This document shows, piece after piece, positions 53,436-61,848 of a DNA stretch of 64,000 bases; the stretch's first letter is position 1; each line of letters opens with the position of its first letter. A model generated the notes under the pieces. The model was given only the letters and a program-made list of their open reading frames with translations. It had not been told where the DNA came from and ran no database searches. This stretch comes from Psychrobium sp. MM17-31 (GTDB lineage Bacteria; Pseudomonadota; Gammaproteobacteria; Enterobacterales; Psychrobiaceae). The position numbers and the translations under genes were made by a program. The stretch lies in assembly GCF_022347785.1 (NCBI RefSeq), contig NZ_JAKRGA010000003.1:620001-684000 (forward strand), in the 5' to 3' direction.

Positions 53436-53515
53436 TTAGTTAGTATTGCTGCTTTATTTATTCGCAAGCTTATTCGTAAACTGCGCGTTTTTTCATTTAT
53501 TACGGTTACATTTTT

Positions 53516-54691
53516 ATGTTTACATTTTCTCGCCGCCTAAAACAGGCAACGACAGTGGCTCTTATGCTAATTTCGGCAAACACTGTGGCAGCAACGACCA
53601 TTATTCCAAATCAACCGACAGTTGCAGCCAAAAGCTATATCCTAGTTGACCAAACAACGGGGAAAGTACTAGCCGCTGAAAATGAGCATGACCTATTAGC
53701 GCCTGCAAGCTTAACTAAATTAATGACCAGCTTTATTATCGGTCGTGAGCTTAAGAGCGGTAATTTAAAGAACAGTGATTTAGTTACGATCAGCGAAAAT
53801 GCATGGGCCAAGAACTTCCCAGACTCGTCAAAGATGTTTATCGAAGTTGGCAAAGAAATCTCTGTTGCTGATTTAAATCGCGGCATCGTAATTCAATCTG
53901 GTAATGATGCTTGTGTCGCTATGGCTGAGCACATTGCTGGTACAGAAGACGGCTTTGCCGACATTATGAATAATGTGGCGACAGAACTTGGCATGACCAA
54001 CAGTTTCTTTGAAAACAGCCATGGTTTAGACAGCACGCAACACAAAACAACCGCTTTTGACATGGCGTTATTAGCGCGCGCTATTATTAGCGAAACACCA
54101 GAAGAATACGCCCTTTACAAAGAAAAGTTCTTTACCTACAACAACATCAAACAAGCTAACCGCAACAGCCTGCTGTGGGATAAGAGCATGAACGTTGATG
54201 GCATGAAAACAGGCCACACCTCAAAAGCTGGTTTCAGTTTGGTTTCTTCAGCTACTAAAGACAATATGCGTTTGATCGCTGTTGTTATGGGTGCCAAGAG
54301 CGCCCGAGCTCGCGCAAGTGAAAGCAAGAAAATCTTAAACTATGGCTTTCGCTTTTTTGAAACTGTCACCCCATACCAAGCGGGTCATGAATTTGCCAGC
54401 CAGCGCGTATGGTACGGTGCCACAGATGAAGTAAAGTTAGGTATCACTGAGTCAACGCCATTAACTATTCGTCGTGGTCAAAGTAAAAACCTCAAAGCAA
54501 GCTTCGAGCTTTCTAAAGAATTAGAAGCGCCGATTGCTAAAGGTGAGCAAGTGGGTACAGTATTTATCCAACTTGACGGTAAAGACATCGCTAGCTATCC
54601 GCTAGTGACATTAAACGAAGTTGAACAAGGTGGCTGGTTTAAGCGCACTATGGATTACTTCAAGCAAATGATTAACGGCTGGTTTAGCTAA
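53516..54691 (+). CDS. dacA: D-alanyl-D-alanine carboxypeptidase (PBP5/6 type)
   Basis: A 391-aa class C PBP that trims the terminal D-Ala from peptidoglycan stems. It has a signal peptide (~1-28), active-site SLTK (in PASLTKLM), SGN (IQSGNDACVAMAE) and KTG (DGMKTGHTSKAGF). A C-terminal beta domain (PBP5_C) follows, and an amphipathic membrane-binding tail (WFKRTMDYFKQMINGWF). It sits at the end of the mrdAB-rlpA-dacA block. Confidence 0.96.
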   Translation: MFTFSRRLKQATTVALMLISANTVAATTIIPNQPTVAAKSYILVDQTTGKVLAAENEHDLLAPASLTKLMTSFIIGRELKSGNLKNSDLVTISENAWAKNFPDSSKMFIEVGKEISVADLNRGIVIQSGNDACVAMAEHIAGTEDGFADIMNNVATELGMTNSFFENSHGLDSTQHKTTAFDMALLARAIISETPEEYALYKEKFFTYNNIKQANRNSLLWDKSMNVDGMKTGHTSKAGFSLVSSATKDNMRLIAVVMGAKSARARASESKKILNYGFRFFETVTPYQAGHEFASQRVWYGATDEVKLGITESTPLTIRRGQSKNLKASFELSKELEAPIAKGEQVGTVFIQLDGKDIASYPLVTLNEVEQGGWFKRTMDYFKQMINGWFS

Positions 54692-54716
54692 AAAACGCTA
54701 ATACATACCCTTATCT

Positions 54717-54735
54717 AGGCCGCATTTAGCGGCCT
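54717..54735 (+). terminator. Terminator after dacA
   Basis: AGGCCGC/GCGGCCT (7-bp perfect stem, loop ATTTA) followed by a T-run. Confidence 0.8.
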
Positions 54736-54849
54736 TTTTATTGGAATAGAATCCTATATGTTATAGCAATTTCAATCATCGGATCAGGCGAACTGTATCC
54801 AAGTTTTCGCTCATAGTGCTAGCCCCAACATAGATGATCAGTTAAGATA

Positions 54850-54877
54850 GCCCGAATTTTTTGGGCGCTGCCCAAAA
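54850..54877 (+). repeat. Overlapping alternative hairpins upstream of ybeD
   Basis: GCCC (54850-54853) can pair with GGGC (54863-54866), or TTTTGGGC (54859-54866) can pair with GCCCAAAA (54870-54877); the two are mutually exclusive. They lie in the ~300-bp gap ahead of ybeD-lipB-lipA. This is a possible leader switch, or only a 3' structure of an unseen transcript. Nothing else is evident in the gap. Confidence 0.4.
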
Positions 54878-54990
54878 TACCGACGAATAGATGCCCATTA
54901 GCAAACTTAGCTACCATCGCCGACCGTCGTGTATTAACCTATCAATAAAAACAAGCGCAGCTTGTTAGCCAAACAGTGTTGGAGATTACA

Positions 54991-55260
54991 ATGGACACTA
55001 AATTTGATGAAATCCTAGATTTCCCATGTGAGTTCGGATTTCGCATCATGGGCGACGCAGTGGATGAACTGCCGACTAAAATTGAAGTCGTATTAGACGA
55101 ACTAACACCAAATGCCTACAAACGTCTACCTGGTGTTAGAAAGAGCAGTACAGGCAAGTACCACTCTATTTCATATTCACTCACAGTGACCAGTAAAGAG
55201 CACATTGAAACCCTTTACAAATCATTATCAGGTATCGATATCGTACGTTACGTACTTTAA
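54991..55260 (+). CDS. ybeD: YbeD/DUF493 family protein
   Basis: An 89-aa protein of the DUF493/YbeD family, an ACT-like small alpha-beta fold of unknown function: FDEILDFPCEFGFRIMGDA and YHSISYSLTVTSKEHIETLYKSLSGIDIVRYVL. The ATG at 54991 has GGAG six bases upstream, so the five extra in-frame residues are excluded. Its place before lipB is conserved in gammaproteobacteria, suggesting a link to lipoate metabolism that is not proven. Confidence 0.93.
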   Translation: MDTKFDEILDFPCEFGFRIMGDAVDELPTKIEVVLDELTPNAYKRLPGVRKSSTGKYHSISYSLTVTSKEHIETLYKSLSGIDIVRYVL

Positions 55261-55275
55261 TATTGTTGAGGTTTT

Positions 55276-55953
55276 ATGACTGAGCAATCACCGCAAACAC
55301 AACAGCCCATTGTCTATCGCTATTTAGGCGAGCGCGATTACGAACGCGTTTGGCATGCCATGCAAGCCTATACTGACAATCGTCACGCTAATTCAAAAGA
55401 CGAGATTTGGTTTGTTGAACATCCGCCTGTGTTTACCCAAGGCCAAGCAGGCAAGGAAGAACACATGCTGTTTGCTGGTGACATCCCCGTTGTTAAAGTC
55501 GACCGCGGCGGTCAGGTAACCTATCACGGACCTGGTCAATTAGTGGCTTATTTCCTCCTTGATATCAAACGTTTAAAGATTGGCGTTCGAGAGTTAGTGA
55601 CCCGTATTGAACAATCTCTCGTACAAGTACTAGAGAAATACGATATTAGTGCCTATCCGAAAAAAGATGCACCGGGTGTTTATGTTGACGAAAAGAAAAT
55701 TGCCTCATTAGGGCTACGCATTCGCAAAGGATGTTCTTTTCACGGCCTTGCCCTAAACGTCAATATGGACTTATCGCCATTTAAACAAATTAATCCATGT
55801 GGTTACGCAGGACTAGAAATGATTCAAGTCAGCGACTATAGCAATATCGACAATGTCGAACGCGTACAGCGTGACCTCATGCCAATTATTACCCAGCTGT
55901 TAGGTTACAGCGAGGTTGAAGAAATTACAGGATTTATTAATGACGAAGGTTAA
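55276..55953 (+). CDS. lipB: Octanoyltransferase LipB
   Basis: A 225-aa enzyme transferring octanoate from acyl-ACP to lipoyl domains. Motifs of the family: [68 protein letters not shown] and INPCGYAGL (Cys/Lys catalytic pair). It is followed by lipA, with which it overlaps by 14 bp. Confidence 0.97.
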   Translation: MTEQSPQTQQPIVYRYLGERDYERVWHAMQAYTDNRHANSKDEIWFVEHPPVFTQGQAGKEEHMLFAGDIPVVKVDRGGQVTYHGPGQLVAYFLLDIKRLKIGVRELVTRIEQSLVQVLEKYDISAYPKKDAPGVYVDEKKIASLGLRIRKGCSFHGLALNVNMDLSPFKQINPCGYAGLEMIQVSDYSNIDNVERVQRDLMPIITQLLGYSEVEEITGFINDEG

Positions 55954-56911
55954 ACAATCTACGCTAGTTGCAGGTGAAAAACTGCGTGATGCAGACAAGC
56001 TCGCTTACATCCCTGTTAAAATCGTTGAACAAGAAAAGAAAGAAGTGCTGCGCAAGCCAAAATGGTTACGCGTAAAACTGCCAAGCAGCTCTGCCCGTAT
56101 TGATGAAATTAAAGGTGCGATGCGCAAGCACAACCTTAACTCAGTATGTGAAGAAGCTTCTTGTCCTAACCTGTCAGAGTGTTTTAACCATGGTACAGCG
56201 ACCTTTATGATCTTAGGTGCTATTTGTACACGTCGTTGTCCGTTCTGTGACGTTGCCCATGGCCGTCCGCTGCCAGTTAGCGCTGAAGAGCCAACTAAGC
56301 TTGCAGCCACCATTAAGGACATGAAGTTAAAATACGTAGTAATTACTTCAGTAGATCGCGATGACTTGCGTGATGGCGGTGCTCAGCATTTCGCCGACTG
56401 TGTTCGTGAAATTCGTGCCGCTGTACCAGGCATTAAAATCGAGATTCTCGTCCCAGACTTTAAAGGCCGTATGGACAAAGCACTCGATATCTTAGCGACT
56501 GAGCCACCTGATGTGCTTAATCACAACCTAGAGACAGCGCCACGCCTATATCGCGAAGTTCGTCCAGGTGCTCACTACAAAAACTCATTATTGCTTCTGA
56601 AACGTTTTAAAGAAATGCACCCACAAGTGACTACTAAGTCTGGCTTAATGATGGGCTTGGGTGAAACAAACGAAGAAATCGTTGAAGTACTTAAAGACCT
56701 ACGTGAACACAATGTAGAAATGCTTACCTTAGGTCAATACCTACAACCGAGTAAACATCACCTTCCTGTTGTACGCTACGTGCCACCAGCTGAATTTGAT
56801 GAGCTCGGTGAAATTGCCAATGAGCTTGGCTTCACCCATGCAGCGTGTGGCCCTATGGTACGCTCTAGCTACCACGCCGACCTACAGGCGCAAGGTAAAG
56901 AAGTAAAATAA
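55940..56911 (+). CDS. lipA: Lipoyl synthase LipA
   Basis: A 323-aa radical-SAM enzyme inserting two sulfurs into octanoyl groups. It has the auxiliary cluster motif [12 protein letters not shown] and the radical-SAM motif CTRRCPFC, with typical ETNEEI and [13 protein letters not shown] stretches. The start is the ATG at 55940 (AGGA seven bases before, inside the lipB end), matching the ~321-aa family length. Octanoyltransferase and sulfur insertion are thus translationally linked. Confidence 0.97.
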   Translation: MTKVKQSTLVAGEKLRDADKLAYIPVKIVEQEKKEVLRKPKWLRVKLPSSSARIDEIKGAMRKHNLNSVCEEASCPNLSECFNHGTATFMILGAICTRRCPFCDVAHGRPLPVSAEEPTKLAATIKDMKLKYVVITSVDRDDLRDGGAQHFADCVREIRAAVPGIKIEILVPDFKGRMDKALDILATEPPDVLNHNLETAPRLYREVRPGAHYKNSLLLLKRFKEMHPQVTTKSGLMMGLGETNEEIVEVLKDLREHNVEMLTLGQYLQPSKHHLPVVRYVPPAEFDELGEIANELGFTHAACGPMVRSSYHADLQAQGKEVK

Positions 56912-56920
56912 TTAACCTTT

Positions 56921-56946
56921 AAAAAGGCAACGCAAGTTGCCTTTTT
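56921..56946 (+). terminator. Terminator after lipA
   Basis: An 11-bp perfect stem (AAAAAGGCAAC/GTTGCCTTTTT) with a GCAA loop. Confidence 0.9.
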
Positions 56947-57102
56947 GATATCCGCAGCAACTAAAAATTCTCAAATATTCCCGTCCGACCAGCTAACAGC
57001 TACTATTAAAAGCTACCAATTACCGCTATTATAACCACCGCCTTGACATTTTATGTCATGTTATAACAATAAAACCCGTTTACTGATCAGAAAGAGAGTT
57101 TC

Positions 57103-57753
57103 ATGAAATTTCTACCAAACTTATTTGCCAACAATGTGCAGTGGGCTCAACAAGTTGAAGAACAAGAGCCAGGTTTCTTTAAATCACTCAGCGAACAACA
57201 AAATCCAGATTACCTGTGGATTGGTTGTGCAGACTCACGTGTTCCAGCCAATGAAATTGTCGGTTTAAAACCGGGGGAACTCTTCGTACATCGCAATGTT
57301 GCAAACTGTGTTGTTCACACCGACCTAAACTGTCTTTCAGTGATTCAATACGCTGTTGAAGTACTTAAAGTAAAACACATTATTGTGACAGGCCATTACA
57401 ACTGTGGCGGTATTAACTCAGCCATGAACAACGCCAAGTTTGGTCTGGTAGACAATTGGTTACGCCATATCAAAGACGTACAACACAAGCACAGTGAACA
57501 CCTAAATACCTTTACTGACGCTGGTGCCAAGCAAGATCGTATGACTGAACTACACGTTATTGAACAGGTTATGAACGTTGCCCACACTTCAATCGTTCAA
57601 GATGCTTGGGCGCGTGGCCAAGAGCTTCGTCTACACGGCTGGGTTTATCACTTAAGCGATGGCAAACTACGCGATCTAGATACTTGTATCGCTAATGCAG
57701 AAGAAGCAGTGCCTATGTATAAGCGCGCAATTGAAAAATTAACAAACGCGTAA
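57103..57753 (+). CDS. can: Beta-class carbonic anhydrase
   Basis: A 216-aa zinc enzyme interconverting CO2 and bicarbonate, needed for carboxylations such as carbamoyl phosphate synthesis. Zinc-binding residues are in CADSRV (~42-47, with Asp/Arg dyad) and HYNCGG (~98-103). The length and motifs match E. coli Can (220 aa). It is a single gene with a GAGAG-type ribosome-binding site. Confidence 0.96.
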   Translation: MKFLPNLFANNVQWAQQVEEQEPGFFKSLSEQQNPDYLWIGCADSRVPANEIVGLKPGELFVHRNVANCVVHTDLNCLSVIQYAVEVLKVKHIIVTGHYNCGGINSAMNNAKFGLVDNWLRHIKDVQHKHSEHLNTFTDAGAKQDRMTELHVIEQVMNVAHTSIVQDAWARGQELRLHGWVYHLSDGKLRDLDTCIANAEEAVPMYKRAIEKLTNA

Positions 57754-57797
57754 CAAAAAAGGTATACAATTTATAAATAATTGTTAGACTGTAAGAA

Positions 57798-57820
57798 ATT
57801 GATTCAGGGAGTGAATCAAT
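57798..57820 (+). repeat. Inverted repeat downstream of can
   Basis: ATTGATTCA-GGGAG-TGAATCAAT is a 9-bp perfect hairpin. There is no following T-run, so it may be a 3' stabiliser or an operator for the next gene. Confidence 0.45.
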
Positions 57821-57856
57821 GCAGTTCATTTTTCACCCCGCTTAATTGGAACATGG

Positions 57857-58228
57857 ATGATGCAACCCAAAACACAGCTAATATTTATTTACATCACTCT
57901 TATCTGCTTGTTATTAACTCTCGGCTTGTTGTATCAAAAACAGTTAATGTGGTTAGCGCTACCGTTCGTATTAATTGTCGCTCATTCAAGTATTGATATT
58001 TGGTTTCCTAAATCACCGTTTGCATCAAAATCACCAGAGATAATCGAAGCTCCTGACGATGAATCAACAATTTATTATTTAGATGATGAGGCTAATGAAA
58101 GCTCTGTGCAGAGTGCTGAAACCTCAATGCCAAGCTTTGAAAACTATCAACACATCAAAAAAGCCCTCGAATCTCATCAAGAAAAATTCCCTCACGCCGA
58201 GGTACATCCCAATAAATACCTCAAATAA
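57857..58228 (+). CDS. Small membrane protein with acidic tail, unknown
   Basis: A 123-aa protein starting at the ATG at 57857 (or the ATG just after). Two membrane helices (~7-27, 30-48) are followed by an acidic and then charged cytoplasmic tail (EIIEAPDDESTIYYLDDEAN...). No family is recognised. The tail ends with a His/Lys-rich stretch (HAEVHPNKYLK). Neither can nor the pair at 58402 is clearly in the same operon. Confidence 0.55.
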   Translation: MMQPKTQLIFIYITLICLLLTLGLLYQKQLMWLALPFVLIVAHSSIDIWFPKSPFASKSPEIIEAPDDESTIYYLDDEANESSVQSAETSMPSFENYQHIKKALESHQEKFPHAEVHPNKYLK

Positions 58229-58401
58229 GAAACATAATCCTTTTCTCGTTTTTATATTTCATTGCAATTTGCAAAATTAGCGTTAAAGAATTGCTCAAAA
58301 TCCTTTACTAGATTCAGTAACATATTGTATTAACTAGCTATTTAAACATTGGAACATAACCTGCTCTATCAAGTTACGCTTAAATGGATGGAGCAACGCT
58401 T

Positions 58402-59118
58402 ATGTTTACACCGATCATAGTTATCGATAGTTTACACGCCTCAAATGCCAATAAACTGATTGCCAATGTGATGGATATTGTGGGCCCATTAGGATGCCAA
58501 CGCCCAGTTATCGTGTGTCCTCAAACATGGCAAGCCAGTATCGAACTGTATTTAACACAAGCGAATATCAAGGCTCTAATACTGTCGACACCTTGTGAAA
58601 AGGGCACCACGCCAGCACTTACCAGTGCCGCTTTAATTAGTCTGTTGGAGCAAACAAACGCAACTTTGGCGGTGTTTCATCATCCACAATTCATCGACGA
58701 TTACGATGCTTTTGAGCACAGCCTATATCTAGCAGCACAAGTGGCTCAAGAAGATTATTTAGTAACCCTCGACAACACAGCCAACATCGCCTTAGCAGCA
58801 AATCAACTAGCTAACCCTTGGTTAATGAGCGCTAATACGCTACTAGACATCGTCGAAGATAATCACAGCCCGTTGCTAGAATATTGCCAACGTTCAATTG
58901 CCCTAAACGACATCAATGCGCAAAGCCAGGTCGTTAATCTCGATAATGGCTTTTATAGTCAGTGCCAAATTAGTGAAGTCGACAGCGCTATTTTCGCCTT
59001 TGCCAAGCAATCAATCGAAATTCCCCTTCAAAGTCGCTGGCCAACTGTTGTTCCTCAAGAACAGCTAAAAGCGCTTATGCCAGCTTACTGTGTCATCAAT
59101 AATCGCCACTTAAACTAG
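58402..59118 (+). CDS. Degenerate mannose-1-phosphate guanylyltransferase-like protein
   Basis: A 238-aa protein, about half the length of bacterial bifunctional GDP-mannose pyrophosphorylases (~470). It keeps the fold pattern: a beta strand then RPVIVCP (~34-40; PPIVVCN in enzymes), ALILSTPCEKGTTPALTSAALISL (~58-81; ILLEPVGRNTAPAIALAAL), and LAVFHHPQFIDDYDAFEHSL (~89-108; LVLPADHVIQDVEAF). But the nucleotide-binding LAGGxGTRLWPLSR loop is absent (residues 5-16 are IIVIDSLHASNA), GRNTAP is EKGTTP, and PADH is FHHP. It is therefore probably not catalytic. The ATG at 58402 has GGAG nine bases upstream; an ATG at 58384 is possible. It precedes a phosphomannomutase-like pseudo-enzyme by 11 bp in the same order as cpsB-cpsG. 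Confidence 0.6.
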   Translation: MFTPIIVIDSLHASNANKLIANVMDIVGPLGCQRPVIVCPQTWQASIELYLTQANIKALILSTPCEKGTTPALTSAALISLLEQTNATLAVFHHPQFIDDYDAFEHSLYLAAQVAQEDYLVTLDNTANIALAANQLANPWLMSANTLLDIVEDNHSPLLEYCQRSIALNDINAQSQVVNLDNGFYSQCQISEVDSAIFAFAKQSIEIPLQSRWPTVVPQEQLKALMPAYCVINNRHLN

Positions 59119-59129
59119 GAGAACTAGTC

Positions 59130-60503
59130 ATGGAAACACTTACTTGCTTTCACCAATCAGAAATCAATGGCGTAGTTAACAAAGATATTAACGAACAGAT
59201 TGCTTATCGTCTCGGCGCTGCCGTTGCAGAACAATTAGACGCACATTGCTTAGTGGTGGGCGGTGATAATCGCCTCTCTACGCCAACATTAAAACAGGCG
59301 CTAATTAAAGGTATTAAAAACACTGGTTGTAACGTGATTGATATTGGTTTGTGTGGCAGTGAAGAGTTATGTTTCGCAAATACAGTCAGCCAATCAGACG
59401 GCGGAGTTATGATAACCGGTGGCGCACAACCAAAAGTTATTAATGGTTTTAAAATTATCGATGCGCAAAATCAGTTACTTTGCAGCAAACAGCAGTTTGC
59501 GATGCTTCAACAAGCCATCATCAATCATGAACCGCCAATGCCTAAAAGTGCAGGAAAGTTGGTCTACCAAAATTATACTAAGGCCTACATTCAACAAATT
59601 CTGAGTTTTATTGACGTAAGTGCGATCAAGCCTTTACGGATTGTCGTTAATGCAGGTAATGGCATGGCTGGTAATGTGATTAACGCCTTGGAAACAGCGT
59701 TTCTAGGTCAGCAAGTGCCGATTCAACTCATCAAACTTAACAACCAACCAAACGGTGAGTTTCCCCACGGTGCGCCAGATCCTGAGTTATCCCATCACCA
59801 ACGTAAAACAAGTGATGCAGTAAAACGCCATAGCGCCGATTTAGGGTTAGCATGGGACGGTGACTTCAGTCGTTGTTTCTTCTTTGATGCGCAGGGTAAT
59901 GTTGTCGATCAATACTACATCATTGCCCTACTCGCTCAGCAATTTGCTCAAAAACAACCTTCGCAAAAAATTGTTCACGATTGTCGCCTGATTTGGAATA
60001 CCAAAGCCGCCGTTGCCAACGCAGGTGGCGAAGCCATCGAGTGTCAATGTGGCCAGCAACCAATGACCGACAGAATGCGCCAAGAAGATGCTGTCTACGC
60101 CGGTTCTATTGATGCGCATCATTACTTTAAAGACTTCTTCTATTGCGAAAGTGGCATGATCCCATGGTTAATGATTTGCGAGTTAATCTCACAGACTAAT
60201 CAGAGCTTAAGTGAATTAGTTAATCAACAAATGCTAGCATTTCCAACCTCAGGAGAAATCGACAGCAAGATTAAAAATAGCGCCGCTGTATTGGATGATA
60301 TCGAGCATCAACTAGCCAGCAGCGCCACAGAAATTAAACACACCGACGGTCTATCAATGAGCTTCAATAACTGGCGTTTCAATCTATTTCAGTCTTCGCC
60401 AAACGGACCATTAAAACTTAATGTCGAAAGCCGTGGCGACGTTGCATTAATGCAGCAACAAACCAACTATCTGCTGGGGTTATTACAGGCTAGCCATGCC
60501 TAG
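59130..60503 (+). CDS. Degenerate phosphomannomutase/phosphoglucomutase-like protein
   Basis: A 457-aa protein of normal family length and clear family fold (VVGGDNRLSTPTLKQALIKGI, DIGLCGSEELCFA, VVNAGNGMAGNVI, DLGLAWDGDFSRCFFFD). All four hallmark loops are altered. The phosphoserine loop TASHNP is TGGAQP (96-101; the Ser position is Gly98). The Mg loop DGDGDR is DGDFSR (243-248). The sugar loop GEMSGH is GSIDAH (325-330). The phosphate loop RPSNTEP is replaced by FQSSPNG (420-426). It therefore cannot use the standard mechanism. The likely role is regulatory or structural, perhaps with the degenerate partner upstream (11-bp gap). Ends before a terminator. Confidence 0.8.
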   Translation: METLTCFHQSEINGVVNKDINEQIAYRLGAAVAEQLDAHCLVVGGDNRLSTPTLKQALIKGIKNTGCNVIDIGLCGSEELCFANTVSQSDGGVMITGGAQPKVINGFKIIDAQNQLLCSKQQFAMLQQAIINHEPPMPKSAGKLVYQNYTKAYIQQILSFIDVSAIKPLRIVVNAGNGMAGNVINALETAFLGQQVPIQLIKLNNQPNGEFPHGAPDPELSHHQRKTSDAVKRHSADLGLAWDGDFSRCFFFDAQGNVVDQYYIIALLAQQFAQKQPSQKIVHDCRLIWNTKAAVANAGGEAIECQCGQQPMTDRMRQEDAVYAGSIDAHHYFKDFFYCESGMIPWLMICELISQTNQSLSELVNQQMLAFPTSGEIDSKIKNSAAVLDDIEHQLASSATEIKHTDGLSMSFNNWRFNLFQSSPNGPLKLNVESRGDVALMQQQTNYLLGLLQASHA

Positions 60504-60530
60504 CCAATAAATCTAATGAGTAAGTCGCCC

Positions 60531-60555
60531 TACACCACCATATCGGTGGTGTAGG
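60531..60555 (+). terminator. Terminator after pseudo-mutase gene
   Basis: A 10-bp perfect stem (CTACACCACC/GGTGGTGTAG) with an ATATC loop, then TTTT. Confidence 0.9.
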
Positions 60556-60616
60556 TTTTATTTATGTAGAAAGTATGATTAGATGGAGATTGATACGAAG
60601 CAAGGAGCTGAAAATA

Positions 60617-61840
60617 ATGAGAAAAATACTAATTGGATTACTCTGTTCTGGCCTGTTTATCTGCGCTAACTCATTTGCCTATTCAGCACCTCCCAAAGAA
60701 CTAAAACTCTATCTCGATGCCGATTTTTCAACGCTAAAGCAAGCAGCCCATGCCATTGAGTTAGGTATCAATACAGCGCTAAGTGAAGAGAGCCATCAAT
60801 TACAAGGCTACAGGCTCTCTGTTGTGCGAAAAAACCATCGCGGCAACTCAAGGCGCAGTGCGAAACATCTTAAAGCATTCTTAAAAGATCCAAGCGCTAT
60901 CGCGGTTTTTGGTGGCTTACATTCTCCACCATTACTGGCCAACAAATCCTTTATTAACAAAAATCGTATCTTAACGCTTGTACCTTGGGCTGCTGCGGGC
61001 CCGATTACTCGCAGTAATAGTGACGAGAACTGGATATTTAGACTGTCAATCGATGACAGTAATGCTGGAAAATTCATTGTTAGCCGAGCATTAAACCAAG
61101 GTTTTAAACGTCCTTACCTATTGTTGGAAAACACTGGTTGGGGAGAGTCAAACCTCAATAAGATGTCGCAAGCCATCACTGATAAAGGTGTCAAACACAT
61201 TGGCGTACAGCGCTTTAATTGGGGAATTAATGACAGCCAAGCACGACTTATTTTACACGACGTTATTAATGCCAAACCCGACGTTATCTTGTTTGTCGGC
61301 AACGCGCCAGAAGGTATTATTTTCGCAAAACAACTGGCCGCACTAAACAGCGGCATTGCAATGCGCAGCCATTGGGGGATTACTGGCGGTGATTTTGCTA
61401 ATCAAGTCACCATGGCAGAAAGAAGCGCGATAGATTTACAGTTTATCCAAACCAATTTCTCGTTTTTATCGAAAAACAATACAGCGTTTAGCAAACAGGT
61501 ATTTAACCGCTTAACCTCGCTTTCAAACATTAAATCACCTGAAGAATTGCCAGCCGCTACGGGATTTATTCACGCATATGATTTAACTAAACTATTGATT
61601 AGTGCAATCAAAAGCGTGCCACTCAGCGGTGATAAAAACAAAGATATGCTTGCCATTCACCAAGCGCTAGAAAACCTAACTACACCACAGCAAGGATTAA
61701 TAAAATCCTACAATAACCCCTTTTCTAGCTATTCAGCCGATAGTCCAAATGCGCACGAGGCGCTCTCTATCGACGATTATCGTATGGGCTTCTATGATAA
61801 CAACAACGCTGTTCGCCTAATCAATCTATCTAATGAGTAG
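60617..61840 (+). CDS. Periplasmic substrate-binding protein (LivJ-like)
   Basis: A 407-aa exported protein with a signal peptide (MRKILIGLLCSGLFICANSFA) and a type 1 periplasmic-binding fold similar to branched-chain amino-acid/amide binding proteins (PSAIAVFGGLHSPPLLANKSFIN, GWGESNLNKMSQAI, AKPDVILFVGNAPEGIIFAKQL). The ATG at 60617 has AGGAG nine bases upstream, so the 14 in-frame residues before it are excluded. No ABC permease or ATPase genes adjoin. Instead a histidine kinase gene follows after 8 bp, so it is likely a ligand sensor for that kinase. Confidence 0.8.
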   Translation: MRKILIGLLCSGLFICANSFAYSAPPKELKLYLDADFSTLKQAAHAIELGINTALSEESHQLQGYRLSVVRKNHRGNSRRSAKHLKAFLKDPSAIAVFGGLHSPPLLANKSFINKNRILTLVPWAAAGPITRSNSDENWIFRLSIDDSNAGKFIVSRALNQGFKRPYLLLENTGWGESNLNKMSQAITDKGVKHIGVQRFNWGINDSQARLILHDVINAKPDVILFVGNAPEGIIFAKQLAALNSGIAMRSHWGITGGDFANQVTMAERSAIDLQFIQTNFSFLSKNNTAFSKQVFNRLTSLSNIKSPEELPAATGFIHAYDLTKLLISAIKSVPLSGDKNKDMLAIHQALENLTTPQQGLIKSYNNPFSSYSADSPNAHEALSIDDYRMGFYDNNNAVRLINLSNE

Positions 61841-61848
61841 TCAGTTGC

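Noticed and set aside
57781-57996. 71-codon frame overlapping the start of the small membrane protein
   Set aside because: It overlaps out of frame a better gene with a ribosome-binding site and two membrane helices.
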